Assembly (NCBI RefSeq): GCF_013364195.1
Contig: NZ_CP054918.1
Span: 4,267,001 to 4,331,000 of the forward strand
Source of the DNA: Streptomyces sp. NA04227
Lineage (GTDB): Bacteria; Actinomycetota; Actinomycetes; Streptomycetales; Streptomycetaceae
Reading direction: 5' to 3'
DNA: 64,000 nt
In this document: positions 60,913 through 64,000 of the stretch, piece by piece
How positions within the stretch are numbered: position 1 is the stretch's first letter
Layout of the letters: each line of letters opens with the position of its first letter
Position numbers and translations under genes: made by a program
The notes under the pieces: generated by a model
Database searches by the model: none
Told to the model about the DNA's origin: nothing
What the model saw: only the letters and a program-made list of their open reading frames with translations

Positions 60913-61491
60913 GTGCACGCCACCCGTAAAAGGATCATCCACCTACGACTCACGCTCATCGCATCAGTCGCCTTCGTGGTCTTCACCATCGCGTCACTGA
61001 CGGCCGCCATGGGCCAAAACGACGTTGTCACTCTTGACGGGGCGATCGTCCTTACCGCCCTCAGCGCGCTCCCGTGGGTGACGTCCTACTTCCAGGAACT
61101 GAACCACAAGACCGAAGACGACCGCGCAGACCTTCTCGTCACGGAACTGCGGGAAGCCCAGCACCGCCAGGACACCAGCATTGAACGACTCAATGCCGCG
61201 CGGTCGTTCTTTCAGGACGCACGCCGCGCCAGCGAAGTAGCCTGGCGCCTCGCTGACGAAGCTGCGGCCCGCGCAGAAGAAGAGCGCGACCAGCTCCAAG
61301 CCGCGCGCCAGCAGTGGGAACTCGACCGCGAGGCCGAGCTGCTGAAAGCTTTCGCCCACGGTGTTCAGCTCGGCAAGTCCGAGTCCTGCCTCTGTGAGGC
61401 AGACGAACAGGGCGACGTGCTCAGCTTGGACCGCTACCGGAGCACTCGCCCCTCGCCGCAGCAGCCGACCCCGGAGGGCCCCATCAACTGA
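60913..61491 (+). CDS. Membrane protein with coiled coil, co-expressed with the repressor
   Basis: The 192-residue protein has two N-terminal membrane helices (about 12-33 and 39-60) and a long charged coiled coil (about 65-150, ADEAAARAEEERDQLQAARQ). It starts 24 bases after the repressor stop, so it is likely made in lysogens. A superinfection-exclusion or membrane-surveillance role is possible but unproven. Confidence 0.75.
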   Translation: MHATRKRIIHLRLTLIASVAFVVFTIASLTAAMGQNDVVTLDGAIVLTALSALPWVTSYFQELNHKTEDDRADLLVTELREAQHRQDTSIERLNAARSFFQDARRASEVAWRLADEAAARAEEERDQLQAARQQWELDREAELLKAFAHGVQLGKSESCLCEADEQGDVLSLDRYRSTRPSPQQPTPEGPIN

Positions 61492-61715
61492 CAGCCAGGC
61501 GAGGCCATGCGCCACGTTCACGCGTCTGCGGGAATCCTCAATGTCATTGAATCTGTGCTGCACAGAGGGGCCCCAGTGTGAGGCCATTGTGAGGCCGGAC
61601 TGCTGTGAACACGTTGATATGAGTTGAATGCAAGAGGGGTGCCGCCCGGCGCTGACCTGCACAAATAGCCACCGGGCGGCAGAGGTTGGAACCCCCCGTC
61701 ACAAAAGATCTTGAG
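61492..61715. other. Non-coding right end of the prophage
   Basis: No gene is visible in these 224 bases. They contain the right arm-type repeat and an inverted repeat (TGCCGCCCGG / CCGGGCGGCA, 61640-61681, 22-base spacer) that may end the lysogenic transcript. They form the left half of attP in the circular phage. Confidence 0.6.
61577..61596. repeat. Putative right integrase arm-type site
   Basis: This is an identical copy of the 20-base sequence at 20067-20086, in the same orientation, 120 bases before attR. Confidence 0.6.
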
Positions 61716-61760
61716 CTTTTAATCCATTGGTTGTGGGTTCGAGTCCCACACGGCCTACGG
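61716..61760. repeat. Prophage attachment site attR core (tRNA-Lys 3' fragment)
   Basis: This is an exact copy of 19933-19977. It has only the 3' part of the tRNA, without a matching D-arm or 5' acceptor strand, so it is not a functional tRNA gene. Confidence 0.95.
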
Positions 61761-61798
61761 GGAAATGAGCCGGGATTCCCGCTCTGACCTGTTACTTA

Positions 61799-61830
61799 GC
61801 GCCTCGGTTCCGCTCTGCGGACCGGGGCGC
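61799..61830 (+). terminator. Original terminator of tRNA-Lys, displaced by the prophage
   Basis: GCGCCTCGGTTCCGC and GCGGACCGGGGCGC pair with one bulge and a wobble, followed by TTCGGTTTTC. Before integration it lay about 40 bases after the tRNA. Confidence 0.65.
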
Positions 61831-61921
61831 TTCGGTTTTCCCGGCCCCGTGCGTGAGAGGGGACAGCCCAAGGAGTGGCCGGCACCGACTGGGTTCGATG
61901 ACCGTGGGCTCTCCTGTCCGT

Positions 61922-61939
61922 CCCCTCGTACGCGAGGGG
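61922..61939. promoter_or_regulatory. Inverted repeat upstream of the sensor kinase
   Basis: CCCCTCG and CGAGGGG flank TACG, 36 bases before the ATG at 61975. Between them and the ATG, TACGCT (61962-61967) with a 7-base gap fits a leaderless -10. The repeat could bind the cognate regulator for autoregulation. Confidence 0.45.
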
Positions 61940-61974
61940 TGCTGGTCGCGATCGGCGTGCGTACGCTTCCCCGC

Positions 61975-63213
61975 ATGTCCCAGTCTCAACGAGCCGTGGT
62001 CGGCGGGGTGTTGGCCGCAGTTCTCGTGGTCGCGGTTCTCGCGGTCGAGAGCTCGTCCGGCGATTCCGTACCCGTCACCGTCCTGTCCGGGGCGCTGATG
62101 CTGGCGGGTTTCGTGGCGCTCCGCTGGCGGCGGCGACGGCCGGTGTGGGTCGCGGTGTTCGTGCTGGCCTGCAGCATGGCCTACTTCCCGCTCTCGGAAC
62201 GGGATGTGCCGGTGCTGCTGGCCGCCTTCGCCTTCGCGCTGTTCACCGTCGCGGCCGAGGGCTATCTGCTCGCCGCCGCCACCCTCGCGGTGTCGACCAT
62301 GCTGATGATCGCCATCTCGGAGCAGATCGGCTCCCCGGACGGCCGCCACGTGGACGACACCTCGATCTTCCTGCTGCTCGGCTGGTTCGTCGGCCTCGTC
62401 GCGGCGGGCCACGCGTACAGCACCAGGCTGGCCTATCTGCGCGAGGCCGAGCAGCGTGCACTGGCGGCGGAGCGGGAGCGCGACGCACGGGCACGGCAGT
62501 CGGCGATCGAGGAGCGGCTGCGGATCGCGCGCGAGCTGCACGACGTGCTCGGCCACAACATCTCGCTGATCAACGTGCAGTCGAGCGCCGCCATGCACCG
62601 GCACGCCAAGGGCAGGACCGGCGCGGCCGAGATGGCGCCCGCGATGGAGGCCATCCGGGACACCAGCCGCGAGGCGCTGCGCGAACTGCGGGCCACGCTC
62701 GGCGTGCTCCGGCAGGTGGACGAGGCGGCGCCGACCGTCCCCGCCGACGCCGGACTGACAGAGATCGCCGGGCTGGCGGACCGGGCGTCCACGGCCGGAC
62801 TCTCGGTGCGTACGGTGATGGAGGTACCGCGGGAGGTGCCGCGGCTGCCTCCCCAGGTGGGGCTGGCGGCGTACCGGATCGTGCAGGAGTCGCTGACGAA
62901 CATCGTGCGGCACGCGGAGGCGACGGAGGCGGTGGTCACGGTACGGCTGGAGCACGACGGCGGCGCTGCCGACGACGGCGGTGACACGAGCGTGCGCGTA
63001 CGCATCGAGGACAACGGCAAGGGCATGCCCGGCGTACGCGACGGCGCGGGCCGGCACGGTGCCACCGGCCTCGGCGGCAGCGGACTGGGCGGCATGGCCG
63101 AACGGGCACGGGCCCTCGGCGGCGAGTTGACGGCGGAGAACATCCCCGGCCGCACCGGAGGCATCTCCGGCTTCCGGGTGGAGGCACGGATTCCGGTGGA
63201 GGACGGTAGATGA
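61975..63213 (+). CDS. NarL-type sensor histidine kinase
   Basis: The 412-residue membrane kinase has four to five N-terminal helices (about 7-150), a HisKA_3 phospho-acceptor (ERLRIARELHDVLGHNISLI) and an HATPase domain with AYRIVQESLTNIVRHA, RIEDNGKGMPG and GLGGMAERARALGG. There is no large extracellular sensor, so it is an intramembrane-sensing type. I place the start at ATG 61975 because the leaderless -10 and first helix fit; longer readings run into the terminator. Confidence 0.92.
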   Translation: MSQSQRAVVGGVLAAVLVVAVLAVESSSGDSVPVTVLSGALMLAGFVALRWRRRRPVWVAVFVLACSMAYFPLSERDVPVLLAAFAFALFTVAAEGYLLAAATLAVSTMLMIAISEQIGSPDGRHVDDTSIFLLLGWFVGLVAAGHAYSTRLAYLREAEQRALAAERERDARARQSAIEERLRIARELHDVLGHNISLINVQSSAAMHRHAKGRTGAAEMAPAMEAIRDTSREALRELRATLGVLRQVDEAAPTVPADAGLTEIAGLADRASTAGLSVRTVMEVPREVPRLPPQVGLAAYRIVQESLTNIVRHAEATEAVVTVRLEHDGGAADDGGDTSVRVRIEDNGKGMPGVRDGAGRHGATGLGGSGLGGMAERARALGGELTAENIPGRTGGISGFRVEARIPVEDGR

Positions 63214-63875
63214 TCAGGGTTGTGCTGGCCGATGACCAGCGACTCGTGCGGGCCGGGTTCCGCTCGATACTCGACGACGAGGACGACATCGAGGTCGTCG
63301 GCGAGGCCGCGAACGGTGTGGAGGCCGTACGCCTCGCCCGCGAACTGCGGCCGGATGTCGTCCTCATGGACATCCGGATGCCGGAGAAGGACGGCCTCGA
63401 GGCCACCGGTGAGATCGTCGGCGACCAGCGGCTGGAGGGCGTACGGGTGGTCATCCTCACCACCTTCGACGTCGACGACCACGTGTACGGGGCGCTGCGC
63501 GCCGGCGCCTCGGGCTTCCTGGTCAAGGACACCGAACCGATGGAACTGCTGCACGGCGTACGGGTCGCCGCGCGCGGCGACGCACTGATCGCCCCGACCG
63601 TGACGCGGCGCCTGATCGCGGAGTTCGCGGGCCGCGTCAAGCGCCCCGAGCCGAGCACCCGGCTCAACAGCCTCACCCAGCGGGAGCGCGAGGTGATGGG
63701 CCTGGTCGGTGCGGGGCTGACCAACGACGAGATCGCCCAGCGGCTCGTACTGAGCCCGGCAACGGCGAAGACCCATGTGAGCCGGGTGATGACGAAGCTG
63801 GACGTCCGAGACCGCGCCCAACTGGTCGTCCTGGCCTACGAGTCCGGGATGATCACCCCAGGCTGGCTGGGATAG
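63210..63875 (+). CDS. NarL/FixJ-type response regulator
   Basis: The 221-residue regulator has a receiver domain with the acidic pair in VVLADDQRLVRAG, the phospho-acceptor in DVVLMDIRMPEKDG and Lys in GFLVKDTEP. A LuxR-type output domain follows (LTQREREVMGLVGAGLTNDE, then TAKTHVSRVMTKL). ATG 63210 overlaps the kinase stop, so the pair is made together. Its regulon is unknown. Confidence 0.95.
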   Translation: MIRVVLADDQRLVRAGFRSILDDEDDIEVVGEAANGVEAVRLARELRPDVVLMDIRMPEKDGLEATGEIVGDQRLEGVRVVILTTFDVDDHVYGALRAGASGFLVKDTEPMELLHGVRVAARGDALIAPTVTRRLIAEFAGRVKRPEPSTRLNSLTQREREVMGLVGAGLTNDEIAQRLVLSPATAKTHVSRVMTKLDVRDRAQLVVLAYESGMITPGWLG

Positions 63876-63941
63876 CCGTATCGAGTTGACGTCGGCCGTC
63901 ACGGTCGTCCGGCCGCCTGAGCAGGCCGGGGCGATCTTCGC

Positions 63942-64000
63942 CGACGTCCGCAAGTTCACGCCGACGTCCTCGAGTTCATGTCGACGTCCTCAAGTTCCCT
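63942..64000. repeat. 20-bp imperfect tandem repeat at the window edge
   Basis: Three units beginning CGACGTCC at 63942, 63962 and 63982 continue with CAAGTTCA-like sequence at an exact 20-base period. The array may continue beyond the window. The 66 bases before it have no gene. Confidence 0.6.

Larger units (their letters stand above)
19978..61760. mobile_element. Siphovirus-type prophage in tRNA-Lys, about 41.8 kb
   Basis: The element is bounded by the 45-bp att repeat. It holds a tyrosine integrase at the left end, then a full set of tail, connector, capsid, portal and terminase genes, then recombination and immunity genes at the right end. Nearly all phage genes run leftward; regulators, accessory genes and the repressor run rightward. 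The gene order right to left (early, terminase, portal, MuF, scaffold, capsid, tail, accessory, integrase) is that of temperate actinophages. It looks intact except for the absence of a recognisable endolysin and possible frameshifts at 50.4 kb and in the methylase. Confidence 0.95.

Noticed and set aside
61716..61760. Second tRNA-Lys gene
   Set aside because: Only the 3' portion is present and the 5' strand cannot form D or acceptor stems; it is the attR repeat.
1..64000. CRISPR arrays, insertion sequences, rRNA genes
   Set aside because: I saw no regularly spaced repeat arrays, transposase motifs with terminal repeats, or rRNA sequence in the window.

Overview
The window is high-GC actinobacterial DNA with very strong G/C bias at third codon positions, many GTG starts, GTGA/ATGA overlaps, leaderless promoters, and XRE/DUF397, conservon-type ATPase and LanKC genes. 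Together these point to a Streptomyces chromosome (inferred from style and gene families, not from a search).

Region 1 (1-19911) is a biosynthetic cluster for a ribosomal peptide that I read as a daptide-type RiPP. Two short precursors (8931-9113 and 9257-9430) share a leader and end in threonine. They sit beside homologues of the daptide enzymes: RiPP recognition protein (mpaB-like), methyltransferase (mpaM-like), class III aminotransferase (mpaD-like), iron-alcohol-dehydrogenase-like protein (mpaC-like), M50 intramembrane protease (mpaP-like) and an ABC exporter. In known daptides the C-terminal Thr is oxidatively decarboxylated, transaminated and dimethylated to a Dmp amine. This cluster also has a LanKC synthetase, a stand-alone YcaO cyclodehydratase, a flavin monooxygenase-like enzyme, a LuxR-type regulator, a family 2 glycosyltransferase and deoxysugar genes (2,3-dehydratase at the left edge, rmlA and rmlB at the right). 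A glycosylated, multiply modified daptide is the inferred product. Neither precursor has a cysteine, so what LanKC and YcaO do is an open question.

Region 2 (19902-61760) is a complete-looking siphovirus-type prophage integrated in a tRNA-Lys(TTT) gene. A 45-bp exact direct repeat (19933-19977 and 61716-61760) marks attL and attR, and a 20-bp repeat near each end looks like arm-type sites. From left to right the prophage holds the integrase, an XRE regulator and an excisionase-like gene; a cargo block (22.9-31.2 kb) with a second RiPP system (precursor, ATP-grasp ligase, protein-isoaspartate methyltransferase) that resembles aspartimide-bearing graspetides, two endonuclease/exonuclease/phosphatase proteins and an XRE/DUF397/ATPase regulatory cassette; the tail genes with a GGGAAAA frameshift site; head-tail connectors; capsid, scaffold, MuF, portal and terminase; early genes (Dcm methylase, RuvC-like resolvase, RecT, YqaJ exonuclease); and a divergent repressor/Cro-like switch with operators near 60.2-60.4 kb. 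Several plus-strand genes for membrane or secreted proteins are wedged antisense between the minus-strand structural genes. I see no endolysin.

Region 3 (61761-64000) is host DNA again: the original tRNA terminator, a NarL-type sensor kinase/response regulator pair and a 20-bp tandem repeat at the window edge.
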